Part shown: piece by piece, positions 34,293-43,560 of the stretch
How positions within the stretch are numbered: position 1 is the first letter of the stretch
Layout of the letters: each line of letters begins with the position of its first letter
Assembly: GCF_001591265.1 (NCBI RefSeq)
Contig: NZ_BCUL01000001.1
Location: 124,001-188,000 of the forward strand
Reading direction: 5' to 3'
Source: Moraxella atlantae NBRC 14588
Lineage (GTDB): Bacteria; Pseudomonadota; Gammaproteobacteria; Pseudomonadales; Moraxellaceae
DNA length: 64,000 bases
The notes under the pieces: generated by a model
Database searches by the model: none
Seen by the model: only the letters and a program-made list of their open reading frames with translations
What the model was told of the DNA's origin: nothing
Position numbers and translations under genes: made by a program

Positions 34293-36089
34293 TTAGATTA
34301 AGGCGATTTTTTTGATCATCAGCTGCACCCGATGTTGTCCATTGTATGCGTTGTCGTCAAGTTCATAAAGTACCTGCACGCGGCTAATGCCACGGGCAAT
34401 TTGGGTCAAAGGTAGCTTACCAAAATCGGCATTGAACCAAATCGCCTCCAAACTAAGTGTGGTTGGTGAATCGGCTGGGCACAGCCACAGCTTGACATGA
34501 CGTTCTTTTAACACGTGAACATCCTGCACAACAAACACGCCATCAAACACAGGCGCGGCAAAACCATGCCCCCAAATCGTCAAATTTTGCAAATACTGAA
34601 CAAAACCGACATCAAACGCAGCGGCAGGCAATTGTCCATCACTGTACAACGTTTCGCTAAATGTTTCGGGCGGCAATTGGCGCATCAACCCATCAAACGC
34701 GGCTTTAAACGCGGCAAAATTGCGCTTAGGGATAGTCAGCCCTGCCGCCATCGCATGCCCACCAAAGTGGCTGATTAAATCAGGCTGCGTCTCAGCAATA
34801 CGCTCAATCATATCGCGAATGTGAATACCTGCAATCGACCGCGCTGAGCCTTTGATCGCGTCATCATCACCGACCGCATTGACATCGGCAGGCGCGAACA
34901 CAATCGCAGGCACATGGTAGGCTTCTTTGAGCCGTCCTGCCACAATCCCAATCACGCCTTGGTGCCAGTCATCTTGATACAGCACCAAGCTGCGCGTAGG
35001 CTGCGCTGGATTGGCATTGTCAGAAATATGGGTTTGTTGGCTGATTTTAGTAAGCAAATCATCCGCCTGCTGACGCATCTGCTGCTCAACTTGGCGGCGT
35101 TGGCGATTGAGTGCGTCAAGCCGGTGCGCCAACCGCTGCGCCGTGCTCCAATCATCGGCAAGTAAGCACTCAATGCCAATACGCATGTCCTCCATGCGCC
35201 CTGCGGCATTGATACGCGGCGCAATGATAAAGCCAAAATCCTGCGCGGTGAGTTGGCTGGCATGCCGACCTGCCTGCTCAAGCAATGCCAAAATCCCCAC
35301 ACAGCACCGCCCTGCGCGGATTGCCTGTAAGCCATAATGCACTAAAATGCGGTTATTGTGGTCAAGCACGCCGACATCTGCCACCGTGCCCAACGCGACC
35401 AAATCCAAATACCGACTGACTTGCGCCGATGGCTTGCCTGCAGTGCGGCGTATTTTGGCAAGATTGCCCAGCACATAAAACGCCACCCCCACACCAACCA
35501 ACGCCTTACTACCAAACGTGCAGCCCAACTGATTGGGATTGACCACCGCGTCCGCAGCAGGCGCGTCTTGTGTCGTCAGATGATGGTCGGTGATGATCAC
35601 CTCAATGCCACGTGCCTTGGCAGCTGCCACCCCAGCATAGCTGACAATGCCGTTATCCACCGTCACGATGACATCGGGCGCAAAACGTGTAACACCCAAT
35701 TCAACGATTTGCGGTGTTAAGCCATAGCCATATTTGAAGCGGTCGGGTACCAAAAAATCCACCCGCGCCCCCATCTCACGCAGCACTCGCACCATCAACG
35801 CCGTACTGGTCGCGCCATCGCAATCAAAATCACCAACAATCAAAATTTGCTGTTGCTGATCAATCGCTGTATCTAGCAGTGCCACCGCCGTGTCCAGTCC
35901 TTTGAGGTCTGACGCGGGTTGCAACGCGCCAAGCGCAAGGTGCAGCTCTGCCGTACTATCCACCCCACGCCCTGCCAAAATCCGCGCAATCACCGTGTTC
36001 AAATCGGCATTTGTGCCATCATTTGCCAGCTGTTGGCGTAAATTGGCAATCAACACATCGTCAGTCGTACGTGGCGTTAAATCTAACAT
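34293..36089 (-). CDS. recJ: Single-stranded DNA exonuclease RecJ
   Basis: RecJ, a 5'-3' single-strand exonuclease of recombination and mismatch/base-excision repair, about 598 residues. It has the DHH-superfamily motifs DFDCDGATST (about 87-96), VTVDNGIVS and TDHHLT (DHH at 168-170), the helical core, then GGHAMAAGLTI of the DHHA1 domain and the C-terminal OB domain. The ATG at 36089 (MLDLTPR) is preferred to a TTG three codons upstream. No terminator separates it from the short ORF downstream. Confidence 0.94.
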   Translation of the reverse strand: MLDLTPRTTDDVLIANLRQQLANDGTNADLNTVIARILAGRGVDSTAELHLALGALQPASDLKGLDTAVALLDTAIDQQQQILIVGDFDCDGATSTALMVRVLREMGARVDFLVPDRFKYGYGLTPQIVELGVTRFAPDVIVTVDNGIVSYAGVAAAKARGIEVIITDHHLTTQDAPAADAVVNPNQLGCTFGSKALVGVGVAFYVLGNLAKIRRTAGKPSAQVSRYLDLVALGTVADVGVLDHNNRILVHYGLQAIRAGRCCVGILALLEQAGRHASQLTAQDFGFIIAPRINAAGRMEDMRIGIECLLADDWSTAQRLAHRLDALNRQRRQVEQQMRQQADDLLTKISQQTHISDNANPAQPTRSLVLYQDDWHQGVIGIVAGRLKEAYHVPAIVFAPADVNAVGDDDAIKGSARSIAGIHIRDMIERIAETQPDLISHFGGHAMAAGLTIPKRNFAAFKAAFDGLMRQLPPETFSETLYSDGQLPAAAFDVGFVQYLQNLTIWGHGFAAPVFDGVFVVQDVHVLKERHVKLWLCPADSPTTLSLEAIWFNADFGKLPLTQIARGISRVQVLYELDDNAYNGQHRVQLMIKKIALI

Positions 36090-36376
36090 ACACAACACCC
36101 AAAATTGGCGAACATTTGGCTAAGCCTTCATCATGTGTGTTAGTCGACAAAAATACAAGGCTTTATCCATTGCTGTGGCATCAAACTGACAAAAAAGTTG
36201 GCAAAAGCAGGTTTTTAGATACAAGCTGACCCAGCCATAAAAAACAAGCTGTAAAAACCAAGTCATCAGAACCCAGCTACAAAAATTGTGCAATTTTTTG
36301 CAAATTTACGCTTATCAAACACCGCGCAAGCATTTACAATAAAAGTTATCTTGTGTCATTTTTGCAAATTTTTAGT
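36090..36376. other. AT-rich intergenic DNA between recJ and the DUF697-like gene
   Basis: Contains the recJ promoter region by position and several A-tracts; I see no gene, RNA or repeat apart from the 21-bp tandem that follows. Confidence 0.5.
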
Positions 36377-36418
36377 GTGTCATAAGTGCCTACTATTGTG
36401 TAATAAGTGCCTACTATT
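36377..36418. repeat. 21-bp tandem duplication upstream of DUF697-like gene
   Basis: Two adjacent copies of GTGTMATAAGTGCCTACTATT at 36377-36397 and 36398-36418, differing at one base. They lie about 100 bases before the start codon and could hold a duplicated regulator site or simply be a slippage duplication. Confidence 0.85.
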
Positions 36419-36519
36419 TTGCAAAGTCGCACTAACTATGTTTGATCTATAAGCTATAAATCATCATGGGGCAAATCATGTTTAAATTTAATTGTTGTAA
36501 ACGCAAGGGAGATACCACT

Positions 36520-37038
36520 ATGTCAAGCACAAACGTGGAAAAAATGCCAAAATCGGTTGATCCAAATCTTGATTTAGACAAAGTCAAACGCGAATGTCTA
36601 GAGATGGTCAAAAAACAAGCGCGTATTTCGGCGGCAGCGGCAGTCGTACCCGTACCGTTGGTGGATGTGGCAGTTGATGCAGGGCTGTTGACCAAGCTGT
36701 TACCAGAAATCAGCTATCGTTTTGGCTTGATTGATGACCCAAGCAAGGTTGATTTGAGCAAAAAATCTGAGTCAGAGCTAGCGCGTTGGAAAGACCGCGC
36801 AGTGGATTTTGCAGGTTTTGTTGCCACACGCAGCATTGCCAAAAAAACCTTTCAAGGTTTTGGCAGCCGTATCGTTGCCAAACAAGTGACCAAGTTTGTG
36901 CCATTTGGTGGGCAAATTGTGGCAGGTACGATTGGTTATTTGATGTTCAAAAAAATCGCCACCAAACATATCGATGAATGCTATGCCAAAGCCAAGCAGC
37001 TTCAACGTGGCAAAACAGTCGCAACTGTAAGTAAATAA
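36520..37038 (+). CDS. DUF697/EcsC-like small membrane-associated protein
   Basis: A 172-residue protein with an amphipathic Ala/Val/Pro segment RISAAAAVVPVPLVDVAVDAGLLTKL (about 33-58) followed by the motif LLPEISYRFGL, then a second hydrophobic region VPFGGQIVAGTIGYLMFKKI near the C-terminus. This layout is seen in DUF697 and EcsC-type proteins with unknown function. I chose the ATG at 36520 because AAGGGAGA lies seven bases upstream; in-frame ATGs at 36466 and 36478 lack such a signal. It is monocistronic with a strong terminator. Confidence 0.68.
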   Translation: MSSTNVEKMPKSVDPNLDLDKVKRECLEMVKKQARISAAAAVVPVPLVDVAVDAGLLTKLLPEISYRFGLIDDPSKVDLSKKSESELARWKDRAVDFAGFVATRSIAKKTFQGFGSRIVAKQVTKFVPFGGQIVAGTIGYLMFKKIATKHIDECYAKAKQLQRGKTVATVSK

Positions 37039-37079
37039 CCTTTCAAACACTTATTAATTTAACTTGATGTGTTAATTTG

Positions 37080-37113
37080 TCCTGTGTCGATACGCATTGA
37101 CACAGGATTTTTT
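37080..37113 (+). terminator. Rho-independent terminator of the DUF697-like gene
   Basis: A 9-bp stem TCCTGTGTC (37080-37088) pairs with GACACAGGA (37099-37107), followed by six T. Confidence 0.88.
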
Positions 37114-37302
37114 GCTGTCGATTTTTGGTGCCAGCGTGGCGCGATTTACTTGGCAGGTTTTGCTAAGATGAATTAAATTCAGCTTTAGGTGAGTAAATAC
37201 CACGGATACGATGGATAAAGCGCTAGGCTTTTGTAAATAAATTTTTTACAATATTACCAATTTATTACAACTGCGTATAAGCCAAGTAGAGGAGTGGGGT
37301 GT

Positions 37303-39231
37303 ATGGCAGCATCGCAATTGACCATCGAACAATCGCGCGTGATGTTTAAGCTAACAGCTATGAGCCTAAGTATTTTAGCCAGTTTTGGCATGAATGCGTA
37401 TGCCGATGAGGTGGGACAGACGGCTAATCTTGTGGCATTGGCGCCGCTGACTTTTACCGCAAGCCGTACGCCGACACAGCTTACACACACCATCGCGCAA
37501 ACACAGGTGGTAGATGTGCAAGACTTACAGCGTTTTCGTGGGCAAAGTGTGCTTGAGGTGCTGCGCCATCAGCCGGGTATTGTGGTGCGCCAAAATGGCG
37601 GCGAAGGCACAGTCAGCAGCATATCATTGCGCGGATTTGGTAATGCAGGCACGTTGGTGCTGATTGACGGTATTCGTTATGGTTTGGCCAGTACAGGCGG
37701 GGCGGCGTTGTCGCTGTTGCCTGCCGATCAAATCGACCGCATTGAAGTCGTATACGGCGCGTCTGCCAGTAGCTTATACGGTGCTGATGCGATGGGCGGT
37801 GTGATTCAAATCTTTACCAAAGGACAAAACGCCAGACAAACAGGTGCAAGCGCGGCTATCGGCGCAGGTTCGCAATCGACCTATCAAGCCAATGCAGTGG
37901 GGCAATACGTCACGGGCGATACAACCTTAAGCCTTGGCGCAGGCTATCACAAAACCGATGGTATTGACGCAACCAATGCCGATAACTTCGCGCCTTATCA
38001 TGACAAAGACGGCTTTACAACCAAAAACGTTAGCGTTGTTGGCAAGCGTGTACTAAATCCTGCATGGCAAGTCGGCGCGTCGTTGCTGTACGCCGATTCG
38101 ACCACTGACTACGACAGCAGTGGCTATGACGCAGACTTTAACCCTGTGCCATTTGTCGATAGTCACAGCGACCAAAAAAACGGTGCGTGGCAAGCCCATG
38201 CTGACTATCAACAAGATGCACTAAGCGCGCAATTACGCTATGGGCAAAGTATCGATAAATCCACCAGTTATGATGGCATCACGCCAAACGGTGGCACGTT
38301 TGATACCAAACAACAGCAAGCCAATTTGCAGCTTGGTTATAACCTTGCAACCGCCCAACGCGGTGTGGGGCAAGTGATTGGTGGGGCAGAATGGCTCAAG
38401 CAATCGCTGTCAGGTAATGGTGTAAAAAATTATCAAAAAACCGACCGTGACGTGACCAGTGGCTTTGTTGGCTATCAGCTAAACCAAGACCAATACGATT
38501 TGCAAGCCCATGTGCGCTATGACGACAATTCACAATATGGCGACAAAACCACCTACAACCTTGGCGCAGCTTACCGCATCGCGCCCGATTGGCGGATCGG
38601 TGCAGCATACGCCACAGGATTTCGCGCGCCAACCTTTAATGATCTGTATTACCCTGGATCAGAAAACCCCGATCTTAAGCCCGAAACCAGTAAAAATAAC
38701 GAATTATTTGCCGAGTACCGCACGGCTAACAGCAGCAGCCGTTTGACTGCTTACCACAGTCGCTGGCGTGATAAGCTTAAATGGGTGACGACGGATTTTA
38801 AAACCTATGCAGGACAAATGCAAAACGTTGATAAGGTCGATATCGACGGCATCGGCTTAACGCATGATTGGCAGCGCGACGCCTGGGCATGGGGGCTAAG
38901 CTACACGTACCAAAAGGTAGAAGACCAAACCACCGACAAGCAGCTAGACTATGAGCCCAAAAGTCAAGGCTTGGTGTATGTCGGTTACCAAACACCGCAA
39001 TACGCCTTGCGTGGTGAGATTGAATATGTCGATTCACGCACCGCAGGTAATGGTGCTAAAAAATTAGACAGCTATACCTTGCTCAACGTCAGCGGCAAAT
39101 ACAACATCAGCCCTGTACTATCCATCGGTGCACGCCTAAACAACTTGACCGACAAAGACTACAGCACAGCATACGGCTATAATGCCAAAGGCATCAATGG
39201 CTTGGTTGATGTAACGTACAAGTTTAATTGA
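37303..39231 (+). CDS. btuB: BtuB-like TonB-dependent outer-membrane receptor
   Basis: TonB-dependent receptor of 642 residues. A signal peptide (MFKLTAMSLSILASFGMNAYA) follows 13 extra residues at the N-terminus. The plug domain shows the BtuB-type sequence LEVLRHQPGIVVRQNGGEG, SLRGFGNAGTLVLIDGIRYG and VVYGASASSLYGADAMGGVIQIFTK. The 22-strand barrel continues to the end. It probably takes up cobalamin or another chelate; no cobalamin riboswitch was recognised upstream. AGAGGAG precedes the ATG at 37303. The stop codon TGA is formed by the end of a tnpB element inserted at the last codon; the inferred original end was YKF-Lys-stop. Confidence 0.88.
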   Translation: MAASQLTIEQSRVMFKLTAMSLSILASFGMNAYADEVGQTANLVALAPLTFTASRTPTQLTHTIAQTQVVDVQDLQRFRGQSVLEVLRHQPGIVVRQNGGEGTVSSISLRGFGNAGTLVLIDGIRYGLASTGGAALSLLPADQIDRIEVVYGASASSLYGADAMGGVIQIFTKGQNARQTGASAAIGAGSQSTYQANAVGQYVTGDTTLSLGAGYHKTDGIDATNADNFAPYHDKDGFTTKNVSVVGKRVLNPAWQVGASLLYADSTTDYDSSGYDADFNPVPFVDSHSDQKNGAWQAHADYQQDALSAQLRYGQSIDKSTSYDGITPNGGTFDTKQQQANLQLGYNLATAQRGVGQVIGGAEWLKQSLSGNGVKNYQKTDRDVTSGFVGYQLNQDQYDLQAHVRYDDNSQYGDKTTYNLGAAYRIAPDWRIGAAYATGFRAPTFNDLYYPGSENPDLKPETSKNNELFAEYRTANSSSRLTAYHSRWRDKLKWVTTDFKTYAGQMQNVDKVDIDGIGLTHDWQRDAWAWGLSYTYQKVEDQTTDKQLDYEPKSQGLVYVGYQTPQYALRGEIEYVDSRTAGNGAKKLDSYTLLNVSGKYNISPVLSIGARLNNLTDKDYSTAYGYNAKGINGLVDVTYKFN

Positions 39232-39354
39232 CTTCCTCCCCTCCCTAAAGTGAGGGGATTCCTGCTCCCAGACGGTCAAGCCCGACCGCAAGAATATTCT
39301 TACTAGCATTGATATCTCTATCATGCCGTGTGCCACACTTTGCACAAGTCTACT

Positions 39355-39412
39355 GCGAGCATAGCTCTTGTCTTGCGAACGGGCAAAGCAGTGCTTTGCT
39401 TATCCGTTCTCA
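39355..39412. repeat. Double-hairpin insert A in tnpB copy 2
   Basis: A 58-nt sequence absent from copy 1 tnpB. It folds as a small stem GAGC-ATA-GCTC, a linker TTGTCTTGC, then a long hairpin with GAACGG/CCGTTC outside and GCAAAGCA-G-TGCTTTGC inside. It is identical to insert C in copy 3 and located at the same site. Confidence 0.85.
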
Positions 39413-39484
39413 TCTCTTATTCGCAAACCTGCTCTACCTTTTGGACTGTTGCTGTCGATTTGACCGCAACACGAGCACGTCACG

Positions 39485-39543
39485 GCGGGCATAGCCCTTG
39501 TCTTGCGGACGGGCGAAGCAGTGCTTCGCTAGTGCCGTCCTCA
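39485..39543. repeat. Double-hairpin insert B in tnpB copy 2
   Basis: A 59-nt variant of the same insert at a different position of tnpB. Stems are GGGC-ATA-GCCC, then GGACGG/CCGTCC and GCGAAGCA-G-TGCTTCGC. Every stem difference from insert A is paired with a matching change on the other arm; only the bulge (TAGTG versus TTAT) differs without pairing. Confidence 0.85.
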
Positions 39544-40576
39544 GGTAGTGTATTTCTCATTGACGATTTCAAAACGGCAACCTGCGTTCTCGCATTTGTA
39601 GGTCAGTTGGCGTTTGAGTTCAAACCAACCTGCGTCATATACGCTTTTGGCTAGTTTGCCTTTTTTACTGCTAAATTGACTGGTTTTAACGTCACCAACC
39701 ACGATTAGCGCGTTATCTTTGACTAATCGGGTGGTGAATTTATGTATCAGGTCTTGGCGTGTGTTTTTGATTTGGCATGGATAGCCTTAACACGCTGTTT
39801 GTTGTTGGCACGTTGGGCGGTGGCTAACGCTTTGGCATATTTAAGCGTTTGCTTGATTTGCAGTTTATCACCTTTTGAGGCGGTGGCACTGTCTTTTAAG
39901 CCTAAGTCAATACCGACACTACCTGTACCACATTGCTGTTTTGGGTATTCTTTGACGGTGATACACGCATACCAACGGTTACGGCTGTCTTGTACAATCT
40001 CGCAGGTGTTTATTTGATATAGGCTAAGATTGTAGCTGTCCCATACGTCTATCAGTAGCTTTTGCCCTTTGGCTAGGCTTAGTTGTAGTGTTGATTTTAA
40101 GCCCTTTTTGCCTGTTTGGTGGGTGGCAATGTGTTTGATGGCGGATTGTTTAAATGGTAGCCAACCGAGTGATTGACGCTTTGAGTTTGGATTGTTGGTT
40201 CGCCATGATAGTTTGGCTTTTTTGCATTGGCGACGCGATTTGGCGTGGGTTTCGTTGATGGCTTGGATGGTTTGCGAGTGTAAGCCAAGGAATTCACCGC
40301 TACCTTTGGTATATTCGTTTAGGTCATAGGCTGAAAAGAATTTGCCTGTTTTTTGTAGGTACTTGTAACTCAAGTCATTGATGTAGTTCCATACGAAATT
40401 AACCGAACCGCTTAGGCGGTTTAGTTGGTCTGTGTGTTTGTCTCGTATGCGTAGCTTGAGTGTTTTCATGGGTTTATTTTAACATATTTAGTATCTTATC
40501 GTGTGTAAGCATAGCTACTTAAGTTGCCTTATATCCACCGCCTGAAGTCGCAGGTTTACGGCAATGGAAGATAAAC

Positions 40577-40604
40577 AAAAGGCGAAGATAGACCTCGCCT
40601 TTTT
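40577..40604. terminator. Bidirectional terminator of btuB and ppiD, now split from btuB
   Basis: A 9-bp stem AAAAGGCGA (40577-40585) pairs with TCGCCTTTT (40595-40603), with T-runs on both strands. It follows the ppiD stop by about 55 bases. It would have followed the original btuB stop by two bases before the copy 2 element inserted. Confidence 0.8.
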
Positions 40605-40657
40605 GATGCTAGATGGTATCATCCAATCATAAATCCTGTAAAAATTAACAGCATTTC

Positions 40658-42538
40658 TCAAGGATTATTTGCAGGAGCATTTTTTATCGTTACGTCAGTA
40701 TGCGCGCGCAAATATGCCAAATAATCCTCAAATTGGCTTTGCCCAATCGCATCGCGCACCATGTTCGCCGCTTGTCGCTTGCTTGCTGCATCAATGGCAC
40801 TGGCATCTTGATGAATGACTCCGCCAACCAACACACTTGCGCCTGTAGGTGTGGCTTGCGTGGTGACTGCCAGTTTGTCAGCACGGGCAGGTACACTAAA
40901 CGCGCTGGCACGCTCGGCATCGCTAAGAGCAGGGTTTTGGCGATTAATATCACCTAAGTGGCTAAATTCTACCCCAACACCTTCAACGCTATTTTTTTGC
41001 TGGACAGCGGCGGCGATTTGCTTGGCACGCGCCAATGCCAACGCTTGCGCTTGCTGTTGCACCAGTTTTTGTTTGATCATAGGTCGCGCCTCAGCAAGCG
41101 TCATTGCATGGGCTGCGCGGTAATTATTTGGTTGTACCCAAACGGTGCGGTCTTTGAGGTCAATGCCTGTTGATACATGTCCTGCACCGTTAGCGGCACC
41201 GCGCAGCTGTGGATCAAACGCTGCCGTCATGACCGCAGGTTGGTTCAAGCCTTGTGCATGGGTCGTTTGATAGTTTGGCAACGTATGGGCAGACAAACGA
41301 TAACGCTTAGCAAGCTGTTCTACCCCTACATCTGCTACCGCGTCGTTATTGATTTTGCTGATTAAATCTTGATACTGTGCGTCTTGGGCTTGCGCTTGTA
41401 GCTGCGCGATCAACGTTGGGCGCATGGTTGCCAAATCAGGCGGCGCGTCACCGCTGATGTTGTTGAGCTTAAATAGCTGATAGCCGTACTGGGTTTTGAC
41501 AGGTGCTGACACTTGCCCAACTTGCAAACCTTTGACCGCCGCCAACACCGCTGCATAGTCTTTTGGAAACATCGCTTGGCTGATTGTGCCAATATTACCG
41601 CCGTTATTTTTGCTGCCCTCGTCTTGTGAATATTGTTTGGCTAGGGCAGCAAAATCGGCTTGTTTGTTATCCAACTGGGTTTTAAGCTGATTTAAAGTTG
41701 CTTGTGCGTTGGGGTCATTGATCAAAATCATTGACACGTCATATTCTGGCGCGTTGGGATTATTGGCGATATATTGCTGATAGGCAGCTTGAACCTGCGC
41801 CTCAGACGGGGCAGGGGCAGGCAAGGCGTTTTTGTCAAGCATGACGTACGCTAAATCCACCGCGTCATCGCTATTTAATTGATCCCGATGCTGCTGATAG
41901 TACTGGTTAATTTGCGCATCACTGACTTGTACCTGCGCGGCAAACGGCTGCCATGGTACGCGCGCGACCCACACAGGGCGCAGTTGGGTTTGTTGACTAA
42001 GTAATTTGTCCACGCCAGTTAATGGGTATACTGCGGTGTTAATTACGCCACGGCTAAATGTGCTAAGCGTCATATCTTGTCGCAAGGTATCAAACAGCTG
42101 TTCTTTGCTCATGCCTTGCTGCTGCAAAAAACTGGCAAAACGTTCTTGCGAAAACTGTCCGCTTTCATCCAAAAACGTCGGCTCGGTTGCCAACATTTGG
42201 GTGATCGCAGCATCTGACACACTAAAGCCTAAATTTTGGCTTTGATTGGCGATCAAGTAGCGGTCAATCATGCTCTCAAGCGTTTGTTTGCGCAAGATTT
42301 CGTCATTAATCAAACTGGTATCACCGCCGACTTGGGCAAGCAGGCTTTGGCGGCGTTGGTTGATGGCGTTTTGTAGCGCAGATTGCGGCACATTGAGCTC
42401 ACCAACCTTGGCAACGGCATTGGGGTCATCACCGCTGTGGCGAATTGACTCCACCCCTGTGACGGCAAGCGGCAGCATAAACAACACCAGTAAGCTTTTG
42501 CCAACCCAGCCTTGTAAAAATTCGCGTAATCGTTCCAT
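40658..42538 (-). CDS. ppiD: Periplasmic folding chaperone PpiD/SurA-type
   Basis: PpiD-like protein of 626 residues anchored in the inner membrane by one N-terminal segment (MERLREFLQGWVGKSLLVLFMLPLAVTGVES) with the bulk in the periplasm. It has an N-terminal SurA_N chaperone region (about 35-200), a parvulin-type PPIase domain around EYDVSMILINDPN through GGNIGTISQAMFPKDYAAVLAAVKGLQVGQVSAPVKTQYGYQLFKL, and a C-terminal helical region. PpiD assists newly exported proteins at the Sec translocon. The ATG at 42538 is preferred over an earlier start that would add eight residues. Confidence 0.88.
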   Translation of the reverse strand: MERLREFLQGWVGKSLLVLFMLPLAVTGVESIRHSGDDPNAVAKVGELNVPQSALQNAINQRRQSLLAQVGGDTSLINDEILRKQTLESMIDRYLIANQSQNLGFSVSDAAITQMLATEPTFLDESGQFSQERFASFLQQQGMSKEQLFDTLRQDMTLSTFSRGVINTAVYPLTGVDKLLSQQTQLRPVWVARVPWQPFAAQVQVSDAQINQYYQQHRDQLNSDDAVDLAYVMLDKNALPAPAPSEAQVQAAYQQYIANNPNAPEYDVSMILINDPNAQATLNQLKTQLDNKQADFAALAKQYSQDEGSKNNGGNIGTISQAMFPKDYAAVLAAVKGLQVGQVSAPVKTQYGYQLFKLNNISGDAPPDLATMRPTLIAQLQAQAQDAQYQDLISKINNDAVADVGVEQLAKRYRLSAHTLPNYQTTHAQGLNQPAVMTAAFDPQLRGAANGAGHVSTGIDLKDRTVWVQPNNYRAAHAMTLAEARPMIKQKLVQQQAQALALARAKQIAAAVQQKNSVEGVGVEFSHLGDINRQNPALSDAERASAFSVPARADKLAVTTQATPTGASVLVGGVIHQDASAIDAASKRQAANMVRDAIGQSQFEDYLAYLRAHTDVTIKNAPANNP

Positions 42539-42820
42539 AATCGTCCATCGGGCGCAAAACACCGCAACGTGTCAGATATTTTGCCAGTTACCCAAACTTA
42601 GCTAAAAATTTAAGTCAAAGCAGTTAAACCAAAATTGACCCATCATTATAGGGCAAACCTGCGCCAAATACTATCCACAAACGCTTTTGACGTGGCAATG
42701 CATTGCGCCTGCTGACACACTTGGCAAAATTTAACAAAACTTGTCTTTGTACAAGTAGGGTTTTGGTTGATAATAACATTTTTATTGACGTTTATTTTGA
42801 TAGGTTTAGCACACAGCCTT

Positions 42821-43534
42821 ATGTCTGATTTATTTGATTCAAGCTTTGCCCAGCTGCAAGCCAGTCTCGACCAATACCAACAATATCCACACCATCACGA
42901 TGACGTGCTCAAGCAAAAACTGCAAGAAGCCCAAGCGTGGCAACGTGAGCGTATGACCGCAACCCACGCTGAGCTCTTTGCACCGCCCAAACAGCAAGCA
43001 TTTGGATCTTACTTGTTTGATCAATTATACGGCGGTGAACAGTTTGACCAACTTGCTAAGCAAATCGGGCGTATCACGCGCACAGCAGGCAAGCTTGAAA
43101 AATTCATCCCTGTCAATGCCTTGGCAACAGGCGTAGAGGGCGTACGCCAAGCTGTTGAGGCGATTGGGCTAGATGTCGAGCTGGCGCAGTATTTATTGGC
43201 ACACAATCTGCCCGTCAATGATGATACCATGCTGGCAGCTTATCGCGCGGTTAATAAGCCACAAGCCCGTCATCAGCAAATTGATGCACTGGTTGCCACT
43301 TGCTACCAAAGTGATAAATATTTGCGCTCATTTGTCATGCAAAAAAGCTTTGCTCTGGCAAAACCCGTTGCCTACAAATATCAATTTGGCGCGTTGTATG
43401 ATTTTATTGCCAAAGGCTTTGAGGCAATTCGCCCAATCAAAAGCGTGGGCGATTTGATGGAAAATTTTGCCCAAAAAGAACACCAAATCATCAATAACGT
43501 ACACAGTGGGCAGCCCGATCCGTTTAACGTATAA
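42821..43534 (+). CDS. FFLEELY-motif-type protein, unknown function
   Basis: Helical cytoplasmic-looking protein of 237 residues. The segment FGSYLFDQLYGGEQFDQLAKQIGRITRTAGKLEKFIP corresponds to the region that gives FFLEELY proteins of Moraxellaceae their name, here written YLFDQLYGG; this family link is from memory. The family has no known activity. An in-frame TTG at 42767 would add a hydrophobic 18-residue leader; I prefer the ATG at 42821. It lies 26 bases upstream of ubiE and is probably co-transcribed with it. Confidence 0.65.
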   Translation: MSDLFDSSFAQLQASLDQYQQYPHHHDDVLKQKLQEAQAWQRERMTATHAELFAPPKQQAFGSYLFDQLYGGEQFDQLAKQIGRITRTAGKLEKFIPVNALATGVEGVRQAVEAIGLDVELAQYLLAHNLPVNDDTMLAAYRAVNKPQARHQQIDALVATCYQSDKYLRSFVMQKSFALAKPVAYKYQFGALYDFIAKGFEAIRPIKSVGDLMENFAQKEHQIINNVHSGQPDPFNV

Positions 43535-43560
43535 ATCTATTAGCCAGTTGAGGAGCCATC

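Larger units (their letters stand above)
39245..40469 (-). pseudogene. tnpB: tnpB pseudogene (copy 2)
   Basis: Reads as TnpB for the first 230 or so residues, through RuvC-I GIDLGLKD, then one A is missing from an A-run at about 39775 (copy 1 has AAAAATC where this copy has AAATC). The frame therefore ends at 39747 with KSKTHAKT. The remaining C-terminal half is recognisable in other frames but is broken again by two hairpin inserts, one inside the first zinc-ribbon cysteine pair region and one between the zinc-ribbon halves. The sequence differs from copy 1 at many positions, so it is an older or separate lineage. No active nuclease is expected. Confidence 0.85.
39228..40570 (-). mobile_element. 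IS200/IS605-type element, tnpB only (copy 2, degenerate)
   Basis: A 1343-bp relative of copy 1 in opposite orientation. Its right end (TCAA on the minus strand) is at 39228 and its left end at 40570, next to TTAT read on the minus strand (40571-40574). It sits exactly at the end of btuB and separates that gene from its terminator. It carries two hairpin inserts (39355-39412 and 39485-39543) and a frameshifted tnpB. Joining the flanks restores TTT AAA TAA in the btuB frame, which supports these boundaries. Confidence 0.85.

Noticed and set aside
37114-37302. Cobalamin riboswitch upstream of the BtuB-like receptor
   Set aside because: I could not find the B12 box or the expected conserved stem sequences in this stretch.
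42767-42820. Hydrophobic 18-residue leader from a TTG start on the FFLEELY-type protein
   Set aside because: The rest of the protein is a soluble helical type and the leader comes from AT-rich intergenic DNA; the ATG at 42821 is a better start.
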